Shown here one piece after another: positions 34,149 to 42,487 of a stretch of DNA of 64,000 bases (positions are counted from its first letter, which is position 1; each line of letters opens with the position of its first letter). This stretch comes from Kordia sp050633145 (GTDB lineage Bacteria; Bacteroidota; Bacteroidia; Flavobacteriales; Flavobacteriaceae). The translations under genes were made by a program, and so were the position numbers. The stretch lies in assembly GCF_050633145.1 (NCBI RefSeq), contig NZ_JBOEFY010000015.1, positions 1 through 64,000 on the forward strand, read 5' to 3'. The notes below the pieces were generated by a model. The model did no database searches and had not been told where the DNA came from. It saw only the letters and a list, made by a program, of their open reading frames with translations.

Positions 34149-35315
34149 ATGTTCCCAAGTTTCAACATTCATAGTACACCATTATTGGTTCTTGTAATTC
34201 AAGGATTGATTTTAATGAGTTTATTTTGCAAACGTTATGTTGAAAAGAAGAATACTTCCGATGCCATTTTAGCAATTTTATTACTCATTGTTTCTTATCA
34301 ACAAACCTGCTACACCGTTGGTTTTATGGGTTGGTACGACACGTTTCGGAATACCAAAATCAATTACTTTTTGATTCCTGCAGAAACTGCAATTGCTCCT
34401 TTAATTTATTTCTATGTAAAATCGATCACGAAATCTAACTTTAAGTTTCAGAAAAATCATTGGTGGCATTTTGCTATTCCAATCAGTTTTGTTGTGTATC
34501 GATTGACCATTTTCACCTATGACGCCATGCAATCGGGATTCAACGAAACGCAAAATGGTATTTTAAAAATTGAACTCGATCAAGCTATCATGAAACCTGT
34601 TTTACTAATAATTGGTTTTTCTGTAATGCTACTCTATTTAGCATTTACCATTCAATTATACTATAATTACCGTCAAAAAATAAAGCAATATTTCTCTAAT
34701 GTTTTTAAACTTGAGCTGAATTGGATTCGTAACTTCCTCATTGTTTTCACATTCTTATTTCTATATGATTCTATACAAAATATTGTCGGAACCATTATAG
34801 ATTTAGGATATAATGAGCGTTGGTGGCTGAATTTGTCTTTGGCAATTTGCGCTATTTATATAGGGTTGAAAGGCTATTTTACTGATACTACAAAGTTGAA
34901 CAAATTAGACTTTAGTTTTTCGCCAAAACAAATTTCCATTCCTGAAACTACTAAAGAAGCTAAAAAAGAAATTGCAAGTACAGCTATTGAAGCAATCGCA
35001 GAACTTATGGAACGTGAGAGACCGTACTTGAATCCAGATTTAAACTTATCTGAATTGGCAAAACAAGCCAATCTAACACGCGGACAACTTTCTGAGATTA
35101 TCAATAGTGGGTTTCAAATGAATTTCAATGATTTTGTCAATTCCTATCGTGTCAACGCGTTCAAAGGAATGCTAAAAGAAGGCAAACACAAACAACTTTC
35201 TTTACTGGGAATTGCCTACGAATGCGGTTTTAATAGTAAAGCAACCTTCAACAGAGTCTTCAAAAAACTAACCAACTTCTCTCCTACGCAGTATTTACAA
35301 TCCTTGGCGGGTTGA
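34149..35315 (+). CDS. Membrane-anchored AraC-family transcriptional regulator
   Basis: 388 residues. Seven hydrophobic segments lie in the first 240 residues (about 7-23, 35-55, 74-95, 107-124, 150-172, 198-215, 220-240), followed by a linker and an AraC-type HTH domain at about 285-388 ('LNLSELAKQANLTRGQLSEII', 'ISYECGFNSKATFNRVFKK' in pattern). The class senses signals in or outside the membrane and regulates in the cytoplasm (family knowledge). Its targets are not evident; the next genes are transcribed the same way but are separated by 256 bases. Confidence 0.85.
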   Translation: MFPSFNIHSTPLLVLVIQGLILMSLFCKRYVEKKNTSDAILAILLLIVSYQQTCYTVGFMGWYDTFRNTKINYFLIPAETAIAPLIYFYVKSITKSNFKFQKNHWWHFAIPISFVVYRLTIFTYDAMQSGFNETQNGILKIELDQAIMKPVLLIIGFSVMLLYLAFTIQLYYNYRQKIKQYFSNVFKLELNWIRNFLIVFTFLFLYDSIQNIVGTIIDLGYNERWWLNLSLAICAIYIGLKGYFTDTTKLNKLDFSFSPKQISIPETTKEAKKEIASTAIEAIAELMERERPYLNPDLNLSELAKQANLTRGQLSEIINSGFQMNFNDFVNSYRVNAFKGMLKEGKHKQLSLLGIAYECGFNSKATFNRVFKKLTNFSPTQYLQSLAG

Positions 35316-35345
35316 TGTTTTAGTCTGTCAATTTACTTTACTAAA

Positions 35346-35425
35346 ACTCTAAGAGCGCAGCAAGTCTAATAATCCAACAATCTAAAAGCGCTTGCACTGA
35401 GCTTATCGAAGTAAAGCGTGTCTAA
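35346..35425. repeat. Short dispersed repeat (TCTAAGAGCG / GCACTGAGCTTATCGAAG family)
   Basis: CTCTAAGAGCGCAGCAAGTC, AATCTAAAAGCGCTTGCACT and TGAGCTTATCGAAG in a row. Related strings occur at 36355-36420 and 45990-46212. These short intergenic sequences with GAAGCG-like cores are often many-copy in flavobacterial chromosomes. Confidence 0.45.
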
Positions 35426-35571
35426 AAACAACGTCTCAAATCATAAAAAGTAATTTTTTGAGTTACCTTTTGAGACTATATACATGTTTTCAATCTATCG
35501 TGTTAAAAATTTCATAGTAACCTTTCTATTCAAAAAAAATCTTATAGCTTTAGAATATAAAAATCATCTGA

Positions 35572-36309
35572 ATGAATTCACATATATATATTGCCTTTCT
35601 ACTAAGTTTATTTCTACTTCCAATAACTGCACAATCTCAAAAAAAAGCAAAGAAACTATATGTATATGAACTCGATAATACGGAAGGAAGTACTCCTATT
35701 AAAACACTTGAAGCCTATTATGAATACAATGGTTTAGGAAAAGAAACCGTTGGTAAATTTTACAGAAACAATGAAGTAACATTGATGTATACAAAAAAAT
35801 ATAAGAATGATTCTATTTTAATTGTTGAACACAAGGATTCAAAAACGACAAAATATAGCTACGACGAATTAAATCGACTTAAAAAAAAGACGACAACCTC
35901 TGATGGTGAAATTACATTTACAGCAGAATATTGGTATGATGAAGCTGATAATCTAATTAAAGAGAAGCGCAGTAATGGTTTGGCTGCATATAATTCGTAT
36001 GATATACACAACAATTTAATCAGTACCATAAATACACTAAACGGTCGTGAGTTTTTCACAATATACTATAAATACAATGCGTTTAATCAAAAAGTTAGTT
36101 TTACAAAATCTAATGAAACTGGTTGGAATAATTATTATATATATGATAGGCATGGAAACAAAGTTGAATTTCTTCGCTTTAATCAAATCGGAGAATTGTC
36201 CCAAAAAATAACCTATGAATACGATACATTCAATAGAGTAATTAAAGAGCATAATTATGACGAAAGTACTAATGAAGTTTCATTTACTCAAATATATGTT
36301 TATGAATAA
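35572..36309 (+). CDS. Secreted RHS/YD-repeat-like protein
   Basis: 245 residues with signal peptide (IAFLLSLFLLPITA-Q). The mature part consists of repeated Y-x-Y-D/N motifs: YSYDELNRLKK, YWYDEADNLIKE, YYKYNAFNQKV, YIYDRHGNKVEF, YEYDTFNRVIKE. This is the YD-repeat pattern of RHS shells, here only about eight units, too short for a toxin-encapsulating shell. Likely a small envelope protein of unknown role. The 3' end is followed by short dispersed repeats. Confidence 0.7.
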   Translation: MNSHIYIAFLLSLFLLPITAQSQKKAKKLYVYELDNTEGSTPIKTLEAYYEYNGLGKETVGKFYRNNEVTLMYTKKYKNDSILIVEHKDSKTTKYSYDELNRLKKKTTTSDGEITFTAEYWYDEADNLIKEKRSNGLAAYNSYDIHNNLISTINTLNGREFFTIYYKYNAFNQKVSFTKSNETGWNNYYIYDRHGNKVEFLRFNQIGELSQKITYEYDTFNRVIKEHNYDESTNEVSFTQIYVYE

Positions 36310-36354
36310 AGTTTCCCTGTTAAAATGTATCAATACACGCTAAGTTTTCTGTCT

Positions 36355-36420
36355 AAAGATCTAAGAGCGTAAGCAAATCTAACAATCTAAGAGCGTTCGC
36401 AGCGAATCTAACAAGTCTCA
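36355..36420. repeat. Short dispersed repeat (TCTAAGAGCG family)
   Basis: GATCTAAGAGCGTAAGCAAA and ATCTAAGAGCGTTCGCAGCG followed by AATCTAACAAGTC. Same family as 35346-35425 and 46130-46212. Confidence 0.45.
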
Positions 36421-36517
36421 AATCGTACAATAAGTCTTCTCCACACGCTTTAAGTCGCGTACCAGCGTTTCATATTGCAAATTTGTATCAAACAAAAACG
36501 ATATAAAATTTAAACTC

Positions 36518-37006
36518 ATGAAAACAATTATCACATTCTTCATTTCAATCGCAATTTTATCATTCGCACAAGCGCAACAAAAAGTAAACATTTCTGACTT
36601 TGAAAGCTTACATAATACTGATTGGACAGGCGAAATTATGTATGCAAACTATAGTGATAGTAAAAAAGTTACTTTACCAACAACACTTAAAATTCAAGTT
36701 AAGAATAACAACCTCATTTTTAAAACAAATTACACTACAGAAAAAAGTGCAAACAGTAAAAACAGCATCAAACTCCGAAAAGATGGAACCTATTTAGGTA
36801 ATGAAAAAATAATTCGCGTTCAAAAATCAACTGATGGAAGTACGGAAATTGAAACCATGTACGAAGGAAAAGACGATAATAAAGATGCAACAATCTACAT
36901 TACATATTTCTTCAACGACACACAACTTTCTATGAAAAAGGAAGTAGAATTTAAAGATACATCGAGAAAGTTTGTTCGCAACCAATACACGTATACAAAA
37001 CTATAA
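36518..37006 (+). CDS. Hypothetical secreted beta-rich protein
   Basis: 162 residues with signal peptide (ITFFISIAILSFAQA-Q). The mature part alternates polar and hydrophobic residues in short strands (TLKIQVKNNNLIFKTNYT, STEIETMYEGK, ATIYITYFFND), typical of a lipocalin-like or beta-sandwich domain. No family recognised. Single gene; a hairpin terminator follows at 37054. Confidence 0.65.
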   Translation: MKTIITFFISIAILSFAQAQQKVNISDFESLHNTDWTGEIMYANYSDSKKVTLPTTLKIQVKNNNLIFKTNYTTEKSANSKNSIKLRKDGTYLGNEKIIRVQKSTDGSTEIETMYEGKDDNKDATIYITYFFNDTQLSMKKEVEFKDTSRKFVRNQYTYTKL

Positions 37007-37053
37007 GTCAACACATTAAAGCAATCATGTCATAAAAATTATACTTAGCAACG

Positions 37054-37087
37054 AAATCGCCTAAAATTCCTCTTTAGGCGATTTTTA
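37054..37087 (+). terminator. Terminator after the 36.5-kb secreted protein gene
   Basis: Stem AATCGCCTAAA / TTTAGGCGATT (37054-37064 and 37072-37082) with a short loop and a T run. It lies between convergent genes and may serve the plus-strand gene; the minus strand lacks a strong T tail. Confidence 0.75.
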
Positions 37088-37116
37088 TAATTCTAATTTA
37101 CAAAATTAATTGCGCA

Positions 37117-37332
37117 TTACTTTTCTCCAGTATCACAAGTTTGACAGGTTCCTCCTAAAGAATTTCTATCATAACAACTCCATCCTATAGAAGTGAAAAT
37201 GCAAAATACAGATGATAACGGATCGGAACCTGTACCTCCTTTTTGCCCATTAAAATCTGTTAGTGCTTTAAAATTTAGACTAGAAATAGATTTTTTACTA
37301 AGGTCTAATTTTTTATGATTTCTTTTTTTCAT
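37117..37332 (-). CDS. RiPP-like precursor peptide, four-Cys core
   Basis: 71 residues. Leader MKKRNHKKLDLSKKSISSLN, then KALTDFNGQKGG with the GG at 32-33. The core (34-71) TGSDPLSS...CDTGEK holds four Cys. Same leader family as the other precursor genes. It is a single gene on the minus strand with no modification enzyme near; upstream lies a 307-base divergent gap. Confidence 0.75.
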   Translation of the reverse strand: MKKRNHKKLDLSKKSISSLNFKALTDFNGQKGGTGSDPLSSVFCIFTSIGWSCYDRNSLGGTCQTCDTGEK

Positions 37333-37639
37333 AATAAATGATTTTAAATTAATACGATCTAAAGAGAGCTATTTAAAATGAAAATTAAAAGAGTAAATGT
37401 AAATGCGTATCTGTTAAATTCATATTCGTAAAAAAGGAAGAAAAACGAACTACAAAGCTCATTTAATCTAAAAAAATAGTAGCAAACCGTATTATTCAAC
37501 CAAACCATAACACATTTAATTGAAGCTATTTACAGGGTTTCTTGAGCGATATTTCACTTTTCTTAAAAAAATATTAAACCATTGCGCAAGTTTTTAGTCA
37601 AAATAGCATCCTATATTAAAACCACAATCAATTTATCGT
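37333..37639. other. Divergent intergenic region
   Basis: 307 bases between a minus-strand precursor gene and a plus-strand dihaem peroxidase. AT-rich; no gene, hairpin or exact TAnnTTTG promoter was noticed. It should hold promoters for both sides. Confidence 0.6.
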
Positions 37640-37681
37640 ATGAAGAAATACTACTTTATGAATTTTAAACACCGATACCTT

Positions 37682-38863
37682 ATGAAAAAGTATGTATTTC
37701 TATTTTCGATTTTATTGTTCTCTTGTGCTTCAGATGAAGATGTATACACAGAAATTCCTGACGAGAATTCAGACACACCGACAATTCCGACTGATAATAC
37801 TGTGAATGGAATTGACATGTCTGACTTTTTTTCAATCAATTTTGATGATTTACCTAATTACAGTAATCCCGATTATCCAATTCATTATATAAATTCTGTT
37901 GGCGATAACAACGAACCTGCCAACAATCAAGCAACGGATACAGGTGCGATTTTAGGACGCGTTTTATTTTTTGATAAACAATTAAGTATCAACGATGCAG
38001 TTTCATGCGCAAGCTGTCACCAACAAGGAATTGCGTTTACAGATAACGATCAATTCAGTACAGGTTTTGATGGTGTAAGTGTTACAGGTGCACACTCAAT
38101 GCGATTGTTGAATGCTCGTTTTTATGAAGGTGAATCCTTCTTTTGGGACAAACGCGCTCCTACCTTAGAAGCGCAAACAACAGAACCAATTATCAACAGC
38201 GTAGAAATGGGCTTTGATGATAGCAATGGTGGTTTGGATGCATTGATTACCAAAATGAATACGATAGCATATTATCCAGCTTTGTTTGAATTGGCTTTTG
38301 GCGACGGAAACATTACTGTAGATAGAATTCAGCGCGCATTAGCACAATACATTCGTTGTATGGTTTCTACTGATAGTAGATTTGATCAGGCATTTGCTCA
38401 AGTGTACAACCCAAATGCGCCTGGCGATGGCGTTGGAGCTAACTTTCCAGGTTTTACAGCCGAAGAAAATTTAGGAAAACAAATTTTTACCACAAATCAA
38501 GGAAATATCAATTGTGCAACTTGTCATGAATTGCCAACATTTGCACTAAACGATAACTCAAGAAGTAATGGATTAGATGCTGGAGAAACTATCATATTCA
38601 AATCTCCATCATTGAAAAATATAGCAACCTCTGCACAATTTATGCATGATGGCAGTTTAGGAAGTTTAGAAGAAGTTGTTGAATTTTACAATTCAGGGAT
38701 TCAAAATGGTCCTGCGTTAGATAATAGATTGCGCGATCAAAACGGACCAAGACGTATGAACTTATCACAAGCTGAAAAAGATGCCTTAGTAGCCTTTTTA
38801 AGGACTTTAACAGATGAAACTGTAGTAAGTGACTCAAAGTTTTCAGATCCGTTTATAGAATAA
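37682..38863 (+). CDS. Dihaem cytochrome c peroxidase-type lipoprotein
   Basis: 393 residues from the ATG at 37682, which gives a compact lipoprotein signal (KYVFLFSILLFSCAS, lipobox Cys16); an in-frame ATG at 37640 would add 14 residues. Two haem c motifs are present, CASCH at 109-113 and CATCH at 278-282, with candidate Met ligands in AHSMRLLN and QFMHDGSL. This fits the MauG/cytochrome-c-peroxidase family, which reduces H2O2 or modifies proteins in the periplasm (family knowledge). Length is normal. A terminator follows at 38900. Confidence 0.85.
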   Translation: MKKYVFLFSILLFSCASDEDVYTEIPDENSDTPTIPTDNTVNGIDMSDFFSINFDDLPNYSNPDYPIHYINSVGDNNEPANNQATDTGAILGRVLFFDKQLSINDAVSCASCHQQGIAFTDNDQFSTGFDGVSVTGAHSMRLLNARFYEGESFFWDKRAPTLEAQTTEPIINSVEMGFDDSNGGLDALITKMNTIAYYPALFELAFGDGNITVDRIQRALAQYIRCMVSTDSRFDQAFAQVYNPNAPGDGVGANFPGFTAEENLGKQIFTTNQGNINCATCHELPTFALNDNSRSNGLDAGETIIFKSPSLKNIATSAQFMHDGSLGSLEEVVEFYNSGIQNGPALDNRLRDQNGPRRMNLSQAEKDALVAFLRTLTDETVVSDSKFSDPFIE

Positions 38864-38899
38864 AATTAATTTATTAGATTTTAGCCTCGAATATATTTT

Positions 38900-38933
38900 A
38901 AAAAGTCTGTTTTTTTATAAAGCAGGCTTTTTA
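38900..38933 (+). terminator. Terminator after the dihaem peroxidase
   Basis: Stem AAAAAGTCTG / CAGGCTTTTT (38900-38909 and 38923-38932; one T-G wobble) around an AT-rich loop. The T tail runs into the -7 element of the next gene. Confidence 0.7.
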
Positions 38934-38939
38934 TCTTTG
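38932..38939 (+). promoter_or_regulatory. -7 element almost touching the start codon of the protease gene
   Basis: TATCTTTG is an exact TAnnTTTG match and ends three bases before the ATG at 38943, so the transcript would start at or near the start codon. No TTG lies at the usual -33 distance. Confidence 0.45.
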
Positions 38940-38942
38940 CGC

Positions 38943-39665
38943 ATGATTAAAAATTTAAGCACTATCCTATTATTGGCTTTTCTTCTGTTTAGTTGTAATT
39001 CTAAGCACAAAGAAAGTGAACTGACAAACTGGAAAACAGAGAATTATATTGACTCTGTTCAAATTTTATTGACAAATGAATACAAATTCAATGAAGCGTA
39101 TAGTTCTGGAGCAAGTTCATTTCTAGTTAAAGCCAAAAACGATACATTTTTATGTACTGCAAAACATTTAATTGGTGACGCAATGGGCATCGACCCTGAA
39201 ATTAAAACTGATGCGTTTAATTCATCTCTAATCTATTGGAAAGCTTTTCCTAGAGGCGATAAACTCTCAAAAGATACAATTATAGGTTCAAAACTAGTAA
39301 ATGAAAAAATATCTGATGTAGATATTATTTTACAAGAATGTAAACTTGAACAATCAAACAATATTCTAGCGCTAACACCAAGGTTTACAAGAGCCAAAAG
39401 AGGTGAACGATTTGAGATTATAGGTTGTGAATATATAGATTTTGATTGTCATCAACGTTCATACTCCGCAACAATGGATTCGTATGAATCTGGGCTACTC
39501 ATATTAAAATCAGCTACAAATTTTTCTGCAAATGGTTTTAGCGGAGCTCCAGTAATAGATTCAAAAGGCTTAGTAATCGGAGTATTATCTGGTGGTGGTG
39601 AATTTGAAGGAAATCTTTATGTATCTATTGAACCATTATCAAAAGTTAAAAAATATTTACAGTAA
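38943..39665 (+). CDS. Trypsin-fold serine protease, lipoprotein
   Basis: 240 residues from the ATG at 38943. Lipoprotein signal ILLLAFLLFSCNS. The chymotrypsin-fold triad is visible: His75 in FLCTAKHLI, Asp127 in DVDIILQ and Ser200 in NGFSGAPV. The SGASSFLVK opening strand and GVLSGGG near the end fit the fold. Likely a periplasmic or surface-anchored protease; no partner recognised. An upstream TTG frame start at 38937 would break the signal, so it is rejected. Confidence 0.8.
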   Translation: MIKNLSTILLLAFLLFSCNSKHKESELTNWKTENYIDSVQILLTNEYKFNEAYSSGASSFLVKAKNDTFLCTAKHLIGDAMGIDPEIKTDAFNSSLIYWKAFPRGDKLSKDTIIGSKLVNEKISDVDIILQECKLEQSNNILALTPRFTRAKRGERFEIIGCEYIDFDCHQRSYSATMDSYESGLLILKSATNFSANGFSGAPVIDSKGLVIGVLSGGGEFEGNLYVSIEPLSKVKKYLQ

Positions 39666-39709
39666 AATTACGAACTTAGAAAGCATCTTTTTTATTTAAC
39701 ATTCACACT

Positions 39710-40612
39710 ATGAAACCAATTGACGTAGTTATTTTAACAGACAATCGCTACACAAATCCTGTAGAACGTAACGAATACATAAACAATGTATTACTTGAAG
39801 ATCAATTGGTACAAGATGCGCTTGAAGCAGCAGGTTTACAAGTAAAAAGACTTGCTTGGGATGATGTTAATTTTGATTGGAATACTACAAAATATGCACT
39901 CTTTAGAACTACTTGGGATTATTTTGATCGTTTTGACGAATTTTCAAAATGGTTAACAAAAGTAAGTCAAGAAACAATCCTATTGAATTCTGCAAAGATG
40001 ATTCATTGGAATATAGACAAACACTATTTACAAGATTTAGCAAATAATGGTGTTGCTACAGTTCCAACGTATTTTATTGAAAAAGGTGATACGCGTTCGC
40101 TGGCAGAAATTCATCAAGAATTATCTTGGGAAGAAACTGTTTTAAAACCCTGTGTTTCTGGTGCTGGAAGACATACGTATAAATTAAATTCAACAACTAT
40201 TAGTGAACACGAAACTGTGCATAAAAGCTTAATTGCAGAAGAAGCGATGATGTTGCAACCTTTTATGAATCAAATTGTAAGCAAAGGAGAAGTTTCTCTA
40301 GTAATCATCAACGGAACATATACACATTCAATTTTAAAGAAAGCTAAAAAAGGGGATTTTAGAGTGCAAGATGATTTCGGCGGAAGCTTACACGAATACA
40401 CACCATCACCAACTGAAATTGAATTTGCAGAAAAAGCAATACGAGCTTGTATAGAAATGCCAATGTATGCACGTGTAGATATTATTTGGGATAATGAAAA
40501 CAAGTTAGCTATTTCTGAATTGGAACTAATTGAACCTGAATTATGGTTTCGTTTCAATAAAGATGCGGCAACGCAATTGGCAAACGCAATTGGAACCTTA
40601 CTAAAAAAATAA
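39710..40612 (+). CDS. ATP-grasp domain protein
   Basis: 300 residues. N-terminal alpha/beta domain (DVVILTDNRYTNPVERNEY, 'RTTWDYFDRFDEFSKWL'), then ATP-grasp lid and ligase parts: 'ETVLKPCVSGAGRHTYKL' (ATP-binding lid), 'MMLQPFMNQIVSKGEVSLVII' and 'YARVDIIWDN...LAISELELIEPELWF' (Mg-binding residues) in pattern. The pattern is that of the RimK/glutathione-synthetase-like family of unknown substrate common in Bacteroidota. Likely joins an amino group to a carboxyl with ATP; substrate unknown. It converges on the DUF4157 locus. Confidence 0.8.
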   Translation: MKPIDVVILTDNRYTNPVERNEYINNVLLEDQLVQDALEAAGLQVKRLAWDDVNFDWNTTKYALFRTTWDYFDRFDEFSKWLTKVSQETILLNSAKMIHWNIDKHYLQDLANNGVATVPTYFIEKGDTRSLAEIHQELSWEETVLKPCVSGAGRHTYKLNSTTISEHETVHKSLIAEEAMMLQPFMNQIVSKGEVSLVIINGTYTHSILKKAKKGDFRVQDDFGGSLHEYTPSPTEIEFAEKAIRACIEMPMYARVDIIWDNENKLAISELELIEPELWFRFNKDAATQLANAIGTLLKK

Positions 40613-40616
40613 AATA

Positions 40617-41024
40617 TTATTCCTTTAAAATTTTAGAAACGAGTTCACACCAGTTATCTTTTCGATGTTGGATATCTTGCTCAGTATCAATACGCGATTC
40701 ATAAGCTGAAAAGTATAATCCATCATCTTTAATTTTGCAAAAATATGTTGGGATATTGTTTTTAGTATCAATGATAATAATATTTGAACTAGTATCATAT
40801 ATAACCAATTCTAATAAAAAGTTTTCAAAAGAAATTTCTTTAGCTTTCTCATTCATATCAGCAACCAAACGCTCATGAAGCATTTGCGTATGTCCGCTTT
40901 TATCAATTAAAGAAGCTAACTCTAAATATGTATTTGTGTTAAAACAAGTAGATGTCATTGTTGTACAATTGTAATTAAAAATAATAAATAAAAATAATAC
41001 TGTTGCTCTTTTTATAGTTTTCAT
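40617..41024 (-). CDS. Small exported protein downstream of the DUF4157 toxin-like gene; immunity candidate
   Basis: 135 residues from the ATG at 41024 (an upstream in-frame ATG at 41042 would overlap the previous gene by 7 bases). N-terminus MKTIKRATVLFLFIIFNYNC is a signal with a poor lipobox at Cys20. The mature part is mixed alpha/beta (FLLELVIYDTSSNIIIIDTK, 'IDTEQDIQHRKDNWCELVSKIL'). No family recognised. Its place directly after a toxin-like gene, same strand and 11 bases away, is what one expects of an immunity gene; this is inference. Confidence 0.55.
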   Translation of the reverse strand: MKTIKRATVLFLFIIFNYNCTTMTSTCFNTNTYLELASLIDKSGHTQMLHERLVADMNEKAKEISFENFLLELVIYDTSSNIIIIDTKNNIPTYFCKIKDDGLYFSAYESRIDTEQDIQHRKDNWCELVSKILKE

Positions 41025-41035
41025 GAAACAAATCT

Positions 41036-42313
41036 TTACCAAGGTTTTGGTCCATATTGGATTGTTCCACCTATTGCTGTAATAGAAATTCGTTGTACTG
41101 TATCAACACCGTTAGGTTTATTCCATAAACTTATAACTTCGCCATTACCTACATAAACAGCTACATGACTTGGCATTGATGCGCCACTAGGTGTATAAAA
41201 AATAAGATCTCCTACCGATGGACCAGTAGAGCCTCCTGAACTATTAGCCGTTGGCAATGCAGAAGTCCAACCTAATGCTGCCCAAACTTGTGGTGTAGGA
41301 TTTGGAGATGTAAGTGGAGTTCCTAAAACTACTCCTGCCCTATTATAAAAATCATAAATCCAATTCGTATCAATTTGCCCTGCCAAATACGCTGCATACA
41401 TAATACTTTCCCAGCAATTCATTGAATCTGTTGTTGGCAATTCTCCTGTTCCTTTATTTACCACAAAATATTTATAAAAATCAGATCCTCTCGGATTTTC
41501 CCATTCTTGAGAACCCACCATAAGTTCTGACATTATTCTTGCCACATCATCAGCAACTAAATTAGACCGAATTAATGTCATAACTCCTGAATCTCCTAGT
41601 ACGGCTTGTCGTTCCGCTACTGAAGCTGCTCTGATTGTTGTAATAATTCCTGCAGGACTTGGAGTAGATGTTCCATTAAAAGTTGTTCTTAGATCGCTTA
41701 ACAATGTAAATTGAACAATGGTGCTTTGCATTTGTACAGGAGAAAATGTGTTTACAAGTTTATCTGATAAGCTCATTTTATTTTCACTTTTCTTTGTTTG
41801 TGAAACACTGGAAGATAAAGCTTTTGAGCCTCTGTATTTAGAAACTGATTCTCCTTTAACAGCTTTTTTTCCGTAAACATCTGCTTCTCTCTCTAAACTC
41901 TTATTGTCATTAATAGCAACACCTTTTTGTAAAATTTTTGTAGGTTTTACAACACCTGCACGTTGTTGAGCTACATGTGTAAACTCATGCCCTATTAAAT
42001 TTTTTCCTTTTGTTGAATTTGGATTGAACTCGCCTGGAGCAAAATGTACTTGCTCTCCTTGTGTATAGGCGCGTGCATTCATTTGTACTGCCTTTTGAGA
42101 ATTTGTCTGAATCCCTACATTCGAAAAATCTTGACCTAATGAACTTTCCATATTGGATTGCAAACCACTAGGCAAGCTTTTATTCTGAACTCCTTTTGTT
42201 GGCGGTGTAAAACTACCTGCATCGGCTTTCGATTTTACAAACGAATTCTTGTCTTTACGCTGTATAATTTGAGAGGTGTTCTCTTTTTGATCAGACTGTT
42301 GCTTCGCTTTCAT
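41036..42313 (-). CDS. DUF4157-domain protein with C-terminal NlpC/P60-like cysteine peptidase
   Basis: 425 residues. The DUF4157 (eCIS core) domain spans about 55-150: 'LGQDFSNVGIQTNSQKAVQMN', HEFTH at 109-113, and 'LEREAD' at 140-145 giving the third zinc ligand. Residues 295-400 look like an NlpC/P60 or CHAP peptidase: Cys300 in DSMNCWESIMYAAY, then GDLIFY and His383 in SHVAVYVGNGE. So a metallo-domain is joined to a cysteine-peptidase domain. DUF4157 marks effectors of contractile injection systems or other toxins (family knowledge). No injection-system genes lie in the window. Confidence 0.7.
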   Translation of the reverse strand: MKAKQQSDQKENTSQIIQRKDKNSFVKSKADAGSFTPPTKGVQNKSLPSGLQSNMESSLGQDFSNVGIQTNSQKAVQMNARAYTQGEQVHFAPGEFNPNSTKGKNLIGHEFTHVAQQRAGVVKPTKILQKGVAINDNKSLEREADVYGKKAVKGESVSKYRGSKALSSSVSQTKKSENKMSLSDKLVNTFSPVQMQSTIVQFTLLSDLRTTFNGTSTPSPAGIITTIRAASVAERQAVLGDSGVMTLIRSNLVADDVARIMSELMVGSQEWENPRGSDFYKYFVVNKGTGELPTTDSMNCWESIMYAAYLAGQIDTNWIYDFYNRAGVVLGTPLTSPNPTPQVWAALGWTSALPTANSSGGSTGPSVGDLIFYTPSGASMPSHVAVYVGNGEVISLWNKPNGVDTVQRISITAIGGTIQYGPKPW

Positions 42314-42487
42314 ACGCTTATTTTATAAGACATTTACAAGAATAAATTACACTACACAATGTATCAAATAATCAAAAAATAGCATAGGGGAAAAACACGG
42401 TATTTCCTGTCTTTTCTTTACTTTTTATGAAATATTCACGTACTTTATATACATAAAATGACTATATACCTAAAAAATTAATTCATT

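Noticed and set aside
41036..42313. Extracellular contractile injection locus
   Set aside because: Only the DUF4157 effector-like gene is present; no sheath, tube or baseplate genes are in the window.
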